A stretch of DNA of 64,000 bases from Molossus alvarezi (Eukaryota > Chordata > Mammalia > Chiroptera > Molossidae). The notes under the pieces are model-generated. The model was not told the DNA's origin. It ran no database searches and was given only the letters and a program-made list of their open reading frames with translations. The translations under genes and the position numbers were made by a program. The DNA lies in contig CM073887.1 in the NCBI GenBank assembly GCA_037176705.1, forward strand, positions 27,407,501 through 27,471,500. Direction: 5' to 3'. Positions 45,830-57,650 of the stretch are shown here, in pieces (within the stretch, counting starts at the first letter, position 1; the number at the start of each line of letters is the position of its first letter).

Positions 45830-46290
45830 CCTGACTTTATCTCCTAATGCCTGTCCTTAACCCCCAATCACACTAGTCCCCAACACAGCAATTCAGGACA
45901 TTTACATTTGAGGTACCATCTTCCACCAGATGTCCAAATGATCCGCCCTCTCAAATCCTTCAGTCTGTGTTCAAACAATACCTTTTCTGCAAGACCTTTC
46001 CAGGTCACCCAATTTTCCAGTGTACTCACACTCCCAGTATTACCTACCTCTGTTCTAAATTTATTTTTCCACAGCCCTTAATTTCATATGAATTTATATA
46101 CATATGTATATATATATATGTGTGTGTGTGTATAGTTTATTAGTATATATTCTAATATACTATATATTAGTTTATTAGAATGTAAACTCACTATTAGAAG
46201 ATAAGCTCCATTAGGATAAGCATTTTTGCCTCCTTATTTTACACTATTTCTCCAATGAACAGGAATGCTTGGCAAATGCAATGATTTGCA
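45830..46290 (+). mobile_element. Ancient L2-like LINE fragment
   Basis: 'TTTCTGCAAGACCTTTCCAG', 'CTCCCAGTATTACCTACCTC' and 'AGATAAGCTCCATTAGGATA' resemble the L2 3' region. A TA/TG-rich simple repeat lies inside at 46092-46135. Confidence 0.45.
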
Positions 46291-46773
46291 CTTCTTACCT
46301 ACCCTGTATTTTTACTTTGTTAGCATTTGGTGCCTCAACTCGTGGGTCATTCCAGGCCAGAACAAATAGGCCTGATTCTTCTTAATTGCCCAACTTCACC
46401 TGCCCCTTCCCACTGGCATTTAATATTATTGTTTCAGTTCTAACTCAGCTATCGTCTTCCTGTCTGCTTCCTAGATTCTCACACTTGGTGATCCCTTTGG
46501 TCTGCTGTTGTCTCATTTCACACTCTCTGTCTCTACAAACGTATGCCTTAAAAAATTCCTCTACTGTCATTTTAATGGGAGTTTGGGAAAGAATGGACAA
46601 AATCATGTGTGTTCAGTTCCTGAAAGTAAAGCAGAAATCCTAAGGCATCTATTTACATATTTTGGCTGTTTGTTTTTATTGTTCTGTGAAATGCTTGCTT
46701 ATGTATTTTACTCAGTTTTCTTTAACACTGCTCTTCTTTTGCTATTTGGTTGTGATTTCCTTTGTGAATTAAG
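46291..46773. other. Unique sequence
   Basis: Nothing recognised; overlapping open frames around 46386-46780 lack motifs. Confidence 0.35.
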
Positions 46774-46787
46774 AAAATGAGGTTTTG

Positions 46788-47031
46788 CTGTGGCCAGTTT
46801 TGCTCAGCAGTTAGAGCGCCAGCCCACGGACCAAAGATTCTTGGGTTTGATTCCAGTCAAGGGCATGTACCTTGGTTACGGTTGGTCCCCGGCCCTGGTC
46901 AAGGTCATGCAGGAGGCAACGATGTGTCTCTCTCACGTCGATGTTTCTCTCTCTCTCTCCCTCCCTCTCTCCCACTCTGAAGATAAATGGAAAAATATCC
47001 TCGGGTGAGGATTTAAAAAATAAAATAAAAT
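46788..47031 (+). mobile_element. VES SINE, type A
   Basis: Head TGTGGCCAGTTTTGCTCAGC, tail TCCTCGGGTGAGGA then (AAAAT)n. Flanked by AAAATGAGGTTTTG (46774-46787) and AAAATGAGCTTTCT (47032-47045), an imperfect pair. Confidence 0.93.
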
Positions 47032-47045
47032 AAAATGAGCTTTCT

Positions 47046-47342
47046 GTTATGTATGCTGCAAAGATTTTCCTTAGAAAATTGTTCAGTTATGGATTTTGTG
47101 TGTGTATGTGGTTGTTGTTTCATGACATTTTATTTTATCAATTTTTTCTACGTATCAATTGGTTTTATTCTTTGATTCCATTTATAGATTCTCTAATATG
47201 TTTGATTTGTTACAAAATAATTCAAACATACAGGGAGCATACTCAATACAGCAATATACTCAATGTTGCTCTTATTAGTTGGAAGAGACAACATATAAAT
47301 ATATTCTACATATTCTTTGTTGTAGTATTTCATTTGGTCATT
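47046..47342. other. Unique sequence
   Basis: Nothing recognised. Confidence 0.35.
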
Positions 47343-47361
47343 AAAAATATCCCTGTTTCTC

Positions 47362-47617
47362 TGCTCTGCCAGTTTGGCTCAGCAGTTAGAGCATCGGCCT
47401 GCGGTCCAGAGAGACCCAGGTTCGGTTCCCGCTAAAGGCACGTAACGTTGGTTGCAGTTTGTCCCTGGCCCTGGTTGGGTTGTGTGGGTGGCAGCCACTC
47501 GATGTGTCCCTTTCACGTCTATGTTTGTCTCTCTCTCTCTTCCTCTCTCCCTCCCACTCTATGTGAACAAAAAATGGAAAAATGTCCTCAGGTGTGAGGA
47601 TAAAAAAATAAAAAAAT
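47362..47617 (+). mobile_element. VES SINE, type A, probably young
   Basis: Head TGCTCTGCCAGTTTGGCTCA; the tail is TCCTCAGGTGTGAGGA (a two-base insertion in the loop) then an A-rich tail. Perfect 19-bp duplication AAAAATATCCCTGTTTCTC at 47343-47361 and 47618-47636, the longest in the window. Confidence 0.97.
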
Positions 47618-47689
47618 AAAAATATCCCTGTTTCTCAAACCCATTGATTCTTTTATTAATTTCCTAAACATTTTCACCTGGACAGTACT

Positions 47690-48115
47690 AGTGTGTGGCA
47701 GTTTATAATTTGGAGTCTGCTAGAAGCTGCCCCCAATCATGTAGTCTCCTCTTTTTCCTTAGCAACAGAATGCTGCGTTTCATTGTACACATTGCAGTAC
47801 GGAAAAAAAGACATTTTCAGCCGCCCTTGCAGCCCAGTGTGGCCATATGTCCATGTTATAGCTGATGAGAGTTACGCTTAGGGACTGCAAGGCTGACTAG
47901 GTACCTCTTTCCCTTTCCTCTTCACGACTGCTCCTGCAAAACCTCCAGGAGCCATCCTGACCCGGAGGTGTAAGGGTGGATAGTGAGCCAGAAACATGGA
48001 AACTCTACCCTAACAGCCTCTGCCCACCATTTGAGTTCTCCTTTGTGAGTGAGAACAAACTTTTGTCTTCTTAGAAAGACTGATAGTGTGGTTTATTAGA
48101 TGCACCTGCAGCTAA
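47690..48115 (+). mobile_element. Ancient LTR-like repeat
   Basis: 'CAGCCGCCCTTGCAGCCCAG', 'TGTGGCCATATGTCCATG' and a final 'GAACAAACTTTTGTCTTC' resemble a common old mammalian LTR or DNA repeat remembered only in part. No termini or duplication identified. Confidence 0.35.
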
Positions 48116-48278
48116 TCTTAATTACCACAACATACAACCAGGATCTTGTTGGGAAAGGAACATCCTGCCTTCCTCCTCCTTCACCTGGTGGATTTCTACT
48201 CAGCCTTCATATCTGAGCTCAGGTGTCATCTCCACCAAGAAGCGGTCCCTGGTTTCCCAGCCTGCTTCATGCATTTTC

Positions 48279-48534
48279 TTTTTTTTTTTTTTTTCATCCT
48301 CACCTGTGGACATTTTTCCATTTTTTGTACAGATAGAGTGGGAGGGAGAGAGAGGAAGAGAGAGAGAGAGAAACATCGATGTGAAAGGGACACATCAAGT
48401 GGCTGCCACCTGCACGACCAACCAGGGCTGGGGACAAACTGCAACCGAGGTACGTGCCCTTAGCGGGAACCGAACCCGGGTCTCTCCGGACCGCAGGCCG
48501 ACGCTCTAACCGCTGAGCCAAACCGGCGAGGGCA
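48279..48534 (-). mobile_element. VES SINE, type A
   Basis: Long T run then TCCTCACCTGTGGA (one stem change), head at the right. Flanked by CTTCATGCATTTTC (48265-48278) and CTTCATGCACTTTC (48535-48548). Confidence 0.95.
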
Positions 48535-48741
48535 CTTCATGCACTTTCAAGGTAGTTTATACATACCAACCAATATGATGTACCGGATTCTTGGTTTACT
48601 GACTAATTATGATATAACTTTTTGAGGACAGAAAGAGTATATATATGTATCTATCTCAATTTATATGCATAATGCATATAGATTTATATAGTTACTTTAT
48701 AATGCTTAAATATTAAACATAAGACTTAAAACTTTAATTGA

Positions 48742-48960
48742 GCCCAGCCAGTGTGGCTCGGTGGATTGAGTGTCCTCCCATGGACTGAGAGGTCCCAGTT
48801 TGATTCCCTGTCAGGGCATAAGCCTGGATTGTAGGCTCGATCCCCAGTAGGGGGTGTGAAGGAGGCAGCCGATTGATGTTTCTCTCTCACATCAATGTTT
48901 CTATCTCTCTCTCCCTTCCTCTCTCTGTAATAAAAAAATAAAATCAAAAACATATTTATA
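48742..48960 (+). mobile_element. VES SINE, type B
   Basis: Head GCCCAGCCAGTGTGGCTCGG, body with 'GATCCCCAGTAGGGGG', A-rich tail. Perfect 14-bp duplication AAAACTTTAATTGA at 48728-48741 and 48961-48974. Confidence 0.96.
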
Positions 48961-49175
48961 AAAACTTTAATTGACATACAAATATTAATATGCTTATATA
49001 AAGCCCTTTCCCTTGCATTTAGCAGCTCTGTAATATTAGTTTCTATCCTCTTCTCTAAAAAGTAGCAGAATAATTAATATATGTATATTTATAAAACTCA
49101 AATGAAATGTGAATAAAAATATAATTTAAAAAACCTGTTTACTAACAACAAATTTCTGATAGTCAAGAATACAAA

Positions 49176-49426
49176 GCCCTGGCCGGTTTGGCTCAGCGGT
49201 TAGAGCGTCGGCCTGCGGTCCTGAGAGACCCGGGTTCGGTTCCCGCTGAGGGCGCGTACCTCGGTTGCAGTTTATCCCCGGCCCTGGTCGGTCGTGCGGG
49301 TGGCAGCCACTCAATGTGTTCCTTTCACGTCGATGTTCTCTGTCTCGCTGTTCCTCTCTCTCCCTCCCACTCTACCTGAACAAAAAGTGGAAAAATGTTC
49401 TCGGGTGAGGATAAAAAAAAAAAAAA
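49176..49426 (+). mobile_element. VES SINE, type A
   Basis: Head GCCCTGGCCGGTTTGGCTCA, close to the apparent consensus; tail TTCTCGGGTGAGGA plus A run. Flanked by AAGAATACAAA at 49165-49175 and 49427-49437. Confidence 0.96.
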
Positions 49427-49546
49427 AAGAATACAAAAATCCTCCAGAAATACTGTGATAAAAGTCAACATTTGAGAGGATCATGGTCAGTGACTTCCGC
49501 ATATAAGAATTTCTTCAACATATAAAATAAAGAGCAGCAGAATTCA

Positions 49547-49798
49547 GCCCTGGCTGGTTTGGCTCGGTGGTTAGAGCGTCGGCCTGCAGTCCAGAGAGAC
49601 ACGGGTTTGGTTCCTGCTAAGGGCGTGTGCCTCTGTTGCAGTTTGTCCAAGGCCCTGGTTGGTTGTGGGGGTGGCAGCCACTCGATGTGTCCCTTTCACG
49701 TCTATGTTTGTCTCTCTCTCTCTTCCTCTCTCTCCCTCCCACTCTATCTGAACAAAAAATGTCCTGGAGTGAGGGTTAAAAAAACAAAAAACAAAAAA
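49547..49798 (+). mobile_element. VES SINE, type A
   Basis: Head GCCCTGGCTGGTTTGGCTCG; the tail is shortened (GTCCTGGAGTGAGGG) then (AAAAAC)n. Flanked by CAGCAGAATTCA at 49535-49546 and 49799-49810. Same orientation as its neighbour 120 bp to the left but with a different target site, so a separate insertion. Confidence 0.95.
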
Positions 49799-49810
49799 CA
49801 GCAGAATTCA

Positions 49811-50344
49811 TCCAACTCGAATTAGTCCTAAGAATAACCTCCTCCTATGGCCACATTAATTACATCATCCATTTCTGAGGTGCATTGACAGAATAGTTCC
49901 AAAAGAGGGCGCCATAGCAACTCCTATCACTTCAGAGACAGCACGTTGTTTATTTGCAGTGTTAGTTGTTTTCAATGTTTAAGTAAGTCGCACAAACTTC
50001 CAGCCTTTCAGGGGCTGGCTCTTCAGAAAAATATATCAAATGATTAGATGTAAATTCACCTCAAGGGATACCAAAGGGAAGCCAAGAAGTGAAAGTCTTT
50101 GAAAAGACAGTTTAATATGAAAACACTTCTCTCTCCATGTTTTTAAAATTAAACATGAATGAAAAGCCTCTATTTTACCAATGAGTTCAACTATCAATGT
50201 AATATTAATAAACCAGAAAAAATCTGATGAAAATTTGGTTTGAACATGAGGCTAATTCAACATATAGATATTTTTTTGTTATCTCCAGAAAACATAACTA
50301 CAACTGAAATTTGTAAAATGTTATATATGGCTTTACAAAACATA
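49811..50344. other. Unique sequence
   Basis: Nothing recognised. Confidence 0.35.
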
Positions 50345-50486
50345 TTACCCATTAATTCTCACAGTTATAAGAAGTTTATTATTCATTTATTATCTAACCC
50401 TCATTTTATATAAAAGTTAATCAACTTGTCCAAAGACACAAATTTGTGGCTGAGTTAGGACCTGAGCACAAGCAGAGTAAGGTTCT
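50345..50486 (-). mobile_element. MIR SINE
   Basis: 'TAATTCTCACAGTTATAAGA', 'CAACTTGTCCAAAGACACAA' and 'GTGGCTGAGTTAGGACCTGA' read as an antisense MIR. It is followed by a T run of about 27. Confidence 0.65.
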
Positions 50487-50487
50487 G

Positions 50488-51210
50488 TTTTTTTTTTTTT
50501 TTTTTTTTTTTTTAATAAATAGAGCTATTTTATGCTTCATCCTCACCTAACGTATGCTTAATTGTTCAATGTAAGGAGGCATTAGAATTCCATAAACAGG
50601 TCTGTACCACATTTCTTGAAAATGACATTTCTCGGAAGTTCACAAGCCTTATAATTGCTAAAGTAAGCGTGACCTAATATTAGCTCACTATTACTGCTTT
50701 TCTGCTTACTTTTCAACTAACAGTCTACTCTGCACATATCGTTACTACCATCAGAAAAGAATATCAGTACACATAATTTTATTATAATAAATTACTTACC
50801 TCCAATTTAACAAGGATGTAAAAACAGTTTGTTATGGCATCAAAGATAAAGATGAATGAAGGATAGAATTGGACCCCACACCACTGCAACCTTACAAGAG
50901 AGGACCATCTGCTGCTGAATTTCTGGGCAATGATTCTCCAAGCTAAGTCTCATGACAGTAACTCAAATTATCTTTTGAAACTATGTCAGGGGTCACAATA
51001 TCAAGTGCCTTTAGGTGCTAGACAGATAACACGATGTGAGTAAGTGTAAGATTTTTCCCCATGAAACAGTCCTCTTAGTAGCTTTGATTTTCCAACTTTT
51101 AACAGAGATGATAGCATAAGAAAAATTTCACTTTTCTCTTAGCTCTTCACTTAGAAGATCAAACACACCTCTTGACAACTGTACCTGGTAATCTTGGTGG
51201 AGGAGACCAC
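50488..51210 (-). pseudogene. Possible 3'-UTR-type retrocopy of unknown transcript
   Basis: A T run of about 27 opens a roughly 720-bp block that reads, on the minus strand, like unique transcript 3' end ending in an A tail. The left flank CAGAGTAAGGTTCTG and a right candidate CAGAATAAGGGTTCT (around 51212) could be an imperfect target-site duplication. No protein frame is recognisable, and no AATAAA sits at the usual distance from the tail. An internally primed or SINE-derived tail is the alternative. Confidence 0.3.
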
Positions 51211-51645
51211 ACAGAATAAGGGTTCTTTGGTGAACTGGAGAGAACATTCACCATTTCAAGAGAAAGCCACTTCTTAGCCCTGACTCTTTGCAAACTTAAG
51301 AAAATGTGGATTTAACATTACTAGATTGTCAACATTTTGTTTAAAAGCTAAAATATTTGGATTTTTATGTGCAGTCTTCTCATTTAAAAAAAATTTCAGG
51401 TAACAAAAATTTTTAAATGTGCTCTTTCAACAAATCTGTGGGCAGATTTTGGCCTATGGGCCATCAGTTGTAACCCCTTAACTGTGCCTTAAAATCTAGA
51501 AGAGTCTTCTCTCCTAAGCTCCTGACCTGAGTAACCAATTATCTACCAGATTTCTGCATTGGGATGTTCACAGTTTTCATAGGTTTTAGACACATGCACG
51601 TGCGCGCGTGTGCGCACACACACACACACACAGTCTCCCCTGTAA
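51211..51645. other. Unique sequence with a short CA/CG repeat
   Basis: An alternating purine-pyrimidine stretch (CACGTGCGCGCGTGTGCGCA then CA units) lies at about 51597-51631. Nothing else recognised. Confidence 0.4.
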
Positions 51646-51649
51646 AACC

Positions 51650-52030
51650 CACTCTTCTGCTGTTACTGCACCTAATCAGTAGCACCACCATCTACTCTGT
51701 TGCTCCAGCTTTGGACCCTTCTACTTTGCCACCCACACCTGATTTATGGCCTCATCTTATTAACTCTTCCTCCTAAAACTCTGTCAGATTAGTCCCATTT
51801 CTTCATCCCCTAAACCACGTGATCGCTCACCTGGACTAGGGCGATGGCTTCCTAACATTCTTCCCGCATTCCACTTTGCCTTTCCTCACTCTGCCACCAG
51901 TGTGGTCTTCTCAAATGAAATCTGATTATACAAGTTTCTAGCATGAAACCTTTTAATGACTTCCAACTGATATTAGGATAGAGTTGAGAATTTAACCTGG
52001 TTTGTGGGGCCTCCAAGATCTGACCCCCAT
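51650..52030 (+). mobile_element. Ancient L2-like repeat
   Basis: 'GAAATCTGATTATACAAG', 'ATGAAACCTTTTAATGACTT' and 'GGGGCCTCCAAGATCTGACC' match the same old family as the 24.8- and 33.6-kb pieces. A short opposite-strand continuation ('TCTACTAAGCACCTGCCAGG') runs to about 52130. Confidence 0.45.
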
Positions 52031-52130
52031 TCAATCATTCACTTGACAAATATCTACTAAGCACCTGCCAGGCACATTTTAAGCTCTAATACGCAGCAAT
52101 GAGCAAAACACGCCAACACCTCTGCGTTCA

Positions 52131-52498
52131 GTGTTACTGTTTGCATGTGACTCGGAGAGCTGGTTTATGGTGCGGGATCAGAGCCAGGCTGGGGTGGGAT
52201 CACGTTACAGGGGGTGGAGAAGGTGGTCATAATAAGGAGTGGGAAGAAAAGACTCATTTTGGGGTTCCCGGGTAGGTAACTTCGAGTAATTCAAAGCAGC
52301 CACTGCATATCTGTGAGACCAGAGCCCCGGCGGTCTCCTGGCTGCAGTTCTTAGACATGCAGTTTTTCTTTTTGACCTTTTTTGAGCATAGCACCAAGTA
52401 TGAACCCAGGTGGAATAAACACAAATATCCCTCCTGACAGAAGCTACTAACTTGACTCATAGGGCGATTCCCACGCGTGCTCCCTGTGGAGACTTCTG
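52131..52498. other. Unique sequence
   Basis: Nothing recognised. Confidence 0.35.
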
Positions 52499-52572
52499 TT
52501 GATCTGACTGGTTGGAGGACTCAGCAGAGAAAGTATTGATCTAACTGATTGGAGGACTCAGCAGAGAAAGAA
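52499..52572. repeat. 37-bp tandem duplication
   Basis: Two adjacent 37-bp units (52499-52535, 52536-52572) sharing GGAGGACTCAGCAGAGAAAG, differing at about three positions. Confidence 0.92.
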
Positions 52573-55217
52573 GGAAAGAGTTAATTTGCTCTTCAAGGGT
52601 TCTAGGAGCACAGGCTTTGGCAGGTTTTAAAAACGAAATTTACAGCTTTAATAAAACTGATAAAGTCTTTCTCACTTTTATTTGTTGAAAGATGATTTGA
52701 TATTCACTGGAGATAAAGTAGATATAGTGAGCATTTCCCCAGGGCTCCTGATGGAGAATGAAATGGTGTCGTCTGAAATGAAGCCACGAATCATCTTTGG
52801 ATTAGGATCTGGGTGGGTTGGAGGAGATAAGGAGCAGGTCAAGGGTTCAAGCATGAAGTAAACAAATATAAAATAGAGTTTAAGTCAGATGGACTTAGTT
52901 TTGTGTGTGTGTGTGCCATTGTACACCGCAAAATCTGGAGGAAAGAAGGGGGAGGGCTTAGAGGGTCTGTAGCTGGCTCACTTCCCTAAGTCACAGGCTG
53001 CACTGAGTCCTGTGCTAGCTGACCCTGATTCCCATAGGGCTATGTGCTTGTTTACTTAAAACAGGGTATAAAACAACATGCAGTTTTATCTTCCTTATTT
53101 GTCTCTTTCTCCCAGATCCTGTGAGAAGCAAATTTGCATGTAATGACAGATCGCAGGTATCTAGCCCCAAATGGAGAGTCTGGTTGTGATCCATCATCAT
53201 GACATTTCAGCTTTAGCAAACATGGCTGCTTACAGGGGGGCACAGTCCATGAGAGAAATTAGAGGGAGCAGGATTTTGGAGCCATACATCACTAAGAGAA
53301 GGGATGGGGGAGGGTACTGATGGGATACATCCTCCATCAGTTAGGAGCAGCATGGTTTCACCTCAAGATTAATCAAAATTCTTTTACATTGTGTTTTTTT
53401 CTTTTAGAATGAATATCTAAAGATCATACATCTTTGTCACCTGGGAGCTACATGGAGACTCTTAAATCAGATAAAATCCAAGTTAGTGGCTGTTTCACCA
53501 AGATAGGTGAATCCTCCTTGGAAGATAAATCAGAGAAAGGGAACATAGAGGCTTTAATTTGATTAGTTGGCTATAAAATCAAACTGAGATTCATTTTTTT
53601 TGGTGTTGCTTTGAATTTTTATCGGGTCAAATTATCATCGGGGCAAGTTTGAAGAGAGACCATGCAAAGAAGATCAGTTGTCATATACCTCAGTTATCTT
53701 TCAGACAATCAGGGTGGAACGATTACAAAATCTTACTATTTAAGAGAAAGTGAAGGGATTGAAGAATAGGCCATCTGTAAAATGTTTATTTGAATAGTAT
53801 AAAAATAAATGCATACACATTATGAAATTAAGGCTGATGGTTCAAAATTAGAAAGAAAACAGATGCACCAAAGATAGGAGAGAGTAGAAAGTAATTATAG
53901 AAAGCATTTAAAATAAGATATTTACTCTAGCTGGGACTGGAATAGCTAAGTTAGATGAGCCTATGGATGTGTAATTACTTGGGTCTCTGATATTCAACAT
54001 CCCAATCTAGGTTCAATCACCCAAGTCTTTAGCTTGAGTTGCTCAGATAATCACTGATCCCTCTAGAATACTTGCCACAGAGTTAGGAAAGAGTCAGAAT
54101 CAAACTTGTATCCAATACTAGTGGGATCCTCCCACCCCAAGTCAAAGAGCTAATGAGAGATGTTCATTAGAGTTCTCATTGGTATTCATGAAAGAACACT
54201 GAGCCACACAGTGTGGGGGATGTTCGCTACATTTCTTTGACTCGACATGCTGATTGATTAGTGGTTCTTTCCGATAGCTCCAGGAAGCAGTTCGGTACAA
54301 CCTCTCATTTTGCTAAAATAAAAAATGAGGCAAAGACAGCATAAGACATTGATTTTGTGCCTTAAATGAAGGCCACATTCACGTGAAAGCTGTAACTTTT
54401 TATGACTTTAGGCGAATAACACCTGAAACTCAATTTGAACCAACTTGAGTTAAAAGAGAGGGATTCTAGGGTCTACTGCAACTTGAGCAGCAGGGACCCT
54501 GTGTGGCCTCTCAAGGGCAGTCATGGACTATAGCGCTATAGAGATCCAGGAAGCCCCCTTGTGTATCTGTTTTTACTCTTGTTTTGTTTCTACAGATCAC
54601 TTTTTCTATTTCCCAGTCCACACGGTGGTTTCAAATACACAAATAAAGGCTCGAGAGTAAAATATGAGGAGATATGCATAAGAAAATTGAGGAAGATGAG
54701 AGAGGATTCTGGACAAGAGCCACCACAGTGAAGGAGGTTGACATATATTTATAAAAAACAACTTAAAACAACAAATAAACAAACAACAACAAGTAAACAA
54801 TTACAAAAGCTAAGCCAGATATGGGTAAAGGAAGGTGATTGCTTGCCAAATTTGGGCACTGAAATGTATGTAAATCCTTTTTATTTGTCAATACCTTAGG
54901 GGCTCTTCATTTTCACTGGAAGAGTTCAAGAGGGATGTTGAATCCCAGAGAAAAACCAGGCTTCGCCTATGGTGAGGACGCAGAGTGACTGAGCTCTGGA
55001 GGGGTGCTGTTCATAATTCTGTGATACGGGATTTGCAGAGAGGCTGTGTGGGGCTTGCATAATGCAAATAAACAAACAACATCTAGAGATGGTTGACCTT
55101 TCCACCAATCTCTTTCTTTTGTTTGGCTCAATTTATTATTAAAAGCAAAAAGTAACAACTTTTGCATTTTATAGCCTTTCATAATTCATAAACATGGTAG
55201 ACATGCTAAATAGTTTG
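52573..55217. other. Unique sequence, the longest repeat-poor stretch
   Basis: About 2.6 kb without a recognised transposon. Short (GT)n at 52901-52914. No convincing exon; the open frames are short and overlap on the same strand without motifs. Confidence 0.4.
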
Positions 55218-55233
55218 AAATTTTTCTATTTTA

Positions 55234-55507
55234 TTTTATTTTTTTAATTTTATTATTATTATTTTTTATCCTCACCCGAGGATATTTTTCCATTTTTTGT
55301 ACAGATAGAGTGGGAGGGAGAGAGAGCAAGGGAGAGAGAGAGAGAAATATCGACGTGAAGGGACACATCGAGTGGCTGCCACCCGCACGACCAACCAGGG
55401 CCGGGGACAAACTGCAACCGAATTACGTGCCCTTAGCGGGAACCGAACCCGGGTCTCTCCGGACCGCAGGCCGACGCTCTAACCGCTGAGCCAAACTGGC
55501 CAGGGCA
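55234..55507 (-). mobile_element. VES SINE, type A
   Basis: T/A-rich left end, tail hairpin TCCTCACCCGAGGA, head CCCTGGCCAGTTTGGCTCAG on the minus strand. Perfect 16-bp duplication AAATTTTTCTATTTTA at 55218-55233 and 55508-55523. Confidence 0.97.
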
Positions 55508-55679
55508 AAATTTTTCTATTTTAATAGGGAATCCTGTGTTGAACACAAGACTCTTTCATTTTGCCATATTATTATTTAATTTCAAGTGATTCCTTCATCC
55601 AGAAGATATTGGGGAGTGATCCATGTCATGTTGTGTGTGATACTCTGACCTAGTCATCACAGAGTAGGGACTGCTAACA

Positions 55680-55880
55680 GTGTCCAGCACTATTCTAAAT
55701 GTTTCATCCGTATTATCTCATGTAATCTATACACATATCCAGTCACATAGATATTGTTATTTACTCATTTTTTCTGGTGAAGAAAATAAGGCACAGAGAA
55801 GTTAAACAATTTGCTCTGGGTCCCAGTTAGAAAGTGGAATGTGAACTTCAGCTTGCAGACTCCATAGACTTTTCCTCAAC
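55680..55880 (-). mobile_element. MIR SINE
   Basis: 'TATTATCTCATGTAATCTAT', 'AAGGCACAGAGAAGTTAAAC' and 'GTCCCAGTTAGAAAGTGGAA' follow antisense MIR order. Confidence 0.75.
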
Positions 55881-56706
55881 TCAGCCATATTCCCAAAAAC
55901 TATACATTTAAGTACATCAGATTCCAAAATGGCGGCAGAGTGAATGGAAGTCACACAGACCATCTCCTAGGATCAAACTGGAATTACAACAAAAATAAAG
56001 AAAATCATCAGGAAAAAGAAACAGAAAAGCAGCTTGCGAGGACCATGTAACCAGGGACAATGACTTGATCCTGGTAGGATTGCGGAGGCACAAGATGGGG
56101 GCTGAGTGTCCATGGACAGCAATGGTCTTAGCTGTGAGCAGCGCCCTTGGGGTTAAACTCTCAAGCAGCTCCACAGCCCAGAGAGCCAGGACAGATGCTA
56201 AAATAGCCACAGCCACTCACCTTGGGCTCCGGCAGAGGGAAGGTGGACTGGACTAGAACTGTGTGGGGACACTTGGGATTTGGAGGGCACTCAGAGCTTT
56301 TGCTAAGTTGTGGCCATGCAGGACAGTGGCCATCTTACTCCTTCCCGGGAGATTCAGCCCCACCCATGTGGGACATTGAAATGCAAATTGAGTCTCATTA
56401 ACTATCACCATCTGCCCCACCCTCAGGAAATCCCCTTATGCTGAACACCTGAGAGAGTTTTTCATTCAAATGAGAACCCAAGGCTCTTCAATTAACCACG
56501 ACTAATAGCCTTCAGGCAAAAAGCTAGAAAATAACTGAACCATTCCTGGGCTTGCAGCTCTGCCCAGCAAAGTAAGACTTGACAGTGGTGTTTAACGTGG
56601 GTCCTCCCTCGCTCATCCAAGCCCAGTAGAGGGAGCCACAAATAGCAGAACACCAACACCCACAGGTAAAATTTGGCAGACTCCAAAGCCCACTGAGATA
56701 GCCAAA

Positions 56707-57605
56707 ATGGTGAAACAAAGAAACAAATGCCAAATGAAAGAACAAGAGACCTCTACCAAAGATGAGATAAATGAGGTGCAGTTAAGCAAGTTAACAGAAC
56801 AAGATTTCAGAGCCATGATCTTGAGGAAGCTCAACAGCATGTGTAAGGACATGAGCACCATGAGTAAAGACATAGAAATGTTGAAAATCAACCAATTGGA
56901 AATTAAAAACCACCAAAAAGAAATGAAGAATGACATAGCAGAAATAAAGAACACATTGGAAGGTCCAACCAGCAGAGTAGAGGAAGCTGAGGACCAGATC
57001 AGTGAATTAGAAGACGGGGTAGAAAAAAATCAACCGATCAGAAAACCAAAAGGAAAAAAACAATTAAAAAACAGGAAGACAGCTTAAGAGAACTGTGGGA
57101 CAACTGGAAACCTAATAATAATCACATCATAGGAGTCCCCAAAGAAGAATAAAATGAGCAAGGGTTAGAGAATATATTTGAAGAAATAGTGACAGAAAAC
57201 TTCCCTAATTTGGTGAAGGAAGAAGGCATTCAAGTTCAAGAAGCACAGAGAGCCCCAAGAAAGAAGAACCCAAACAGGCCCACACCAAGACACATAGTAA
57301 TCAAAATGCCAAAAATTAAAGACAAAGAGAGAATCCTAAAGGCAGCAAGAGTTAAGCAACAGGTTACCTACAAAGGAACCCCATGAGGCCATCAGCTGAC
57401 TTCTCAACAGAAACACTACAGGCCAGAAGGGAATAGCACAAAGTAATCAAGGTCATGAAAAACAAGGATCTGAATCCAAGACTACACAGCAAGGCTATCA
57501 TTCAAAATAGAAGGTCAAATAAAGAGCTTCCCAGACAAAAAAAGGCTAAGGGAATACATTAGCACCAAACCAGCACTGCAAGAAATGTTAAAAGGACTTC
57601 TGTAA
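56707..57605 (+). pseudogene. L1 ORF1, frameshifted
   Basis: Opens MVKQRNKCQMKEQETSTKDE and continues 126 codons through a heptad-rich coiled coil (SMCKDMSTMSKDIEMLKINQ, then RVEEAEDQISELEDG). The frame breaks near 57087. Beyond it the RNA-binding part is readable in other frames: ENFPNLVKEEGIQVQEAQR and PRHIVIKMPKIKDKERILKA. A stop follows TYKGTP, and the remainder to about 57605 is decayed. In life ORF1p coats L1 RNA as a trimer. The similarity to the HAL1 ORF1 frames is direct. Confidence 0.88.
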
Positions 57606-57650
57606 TTAGTAGAAGAAATAGAAAGAAAAATAGAACCACACTAAACAAAA

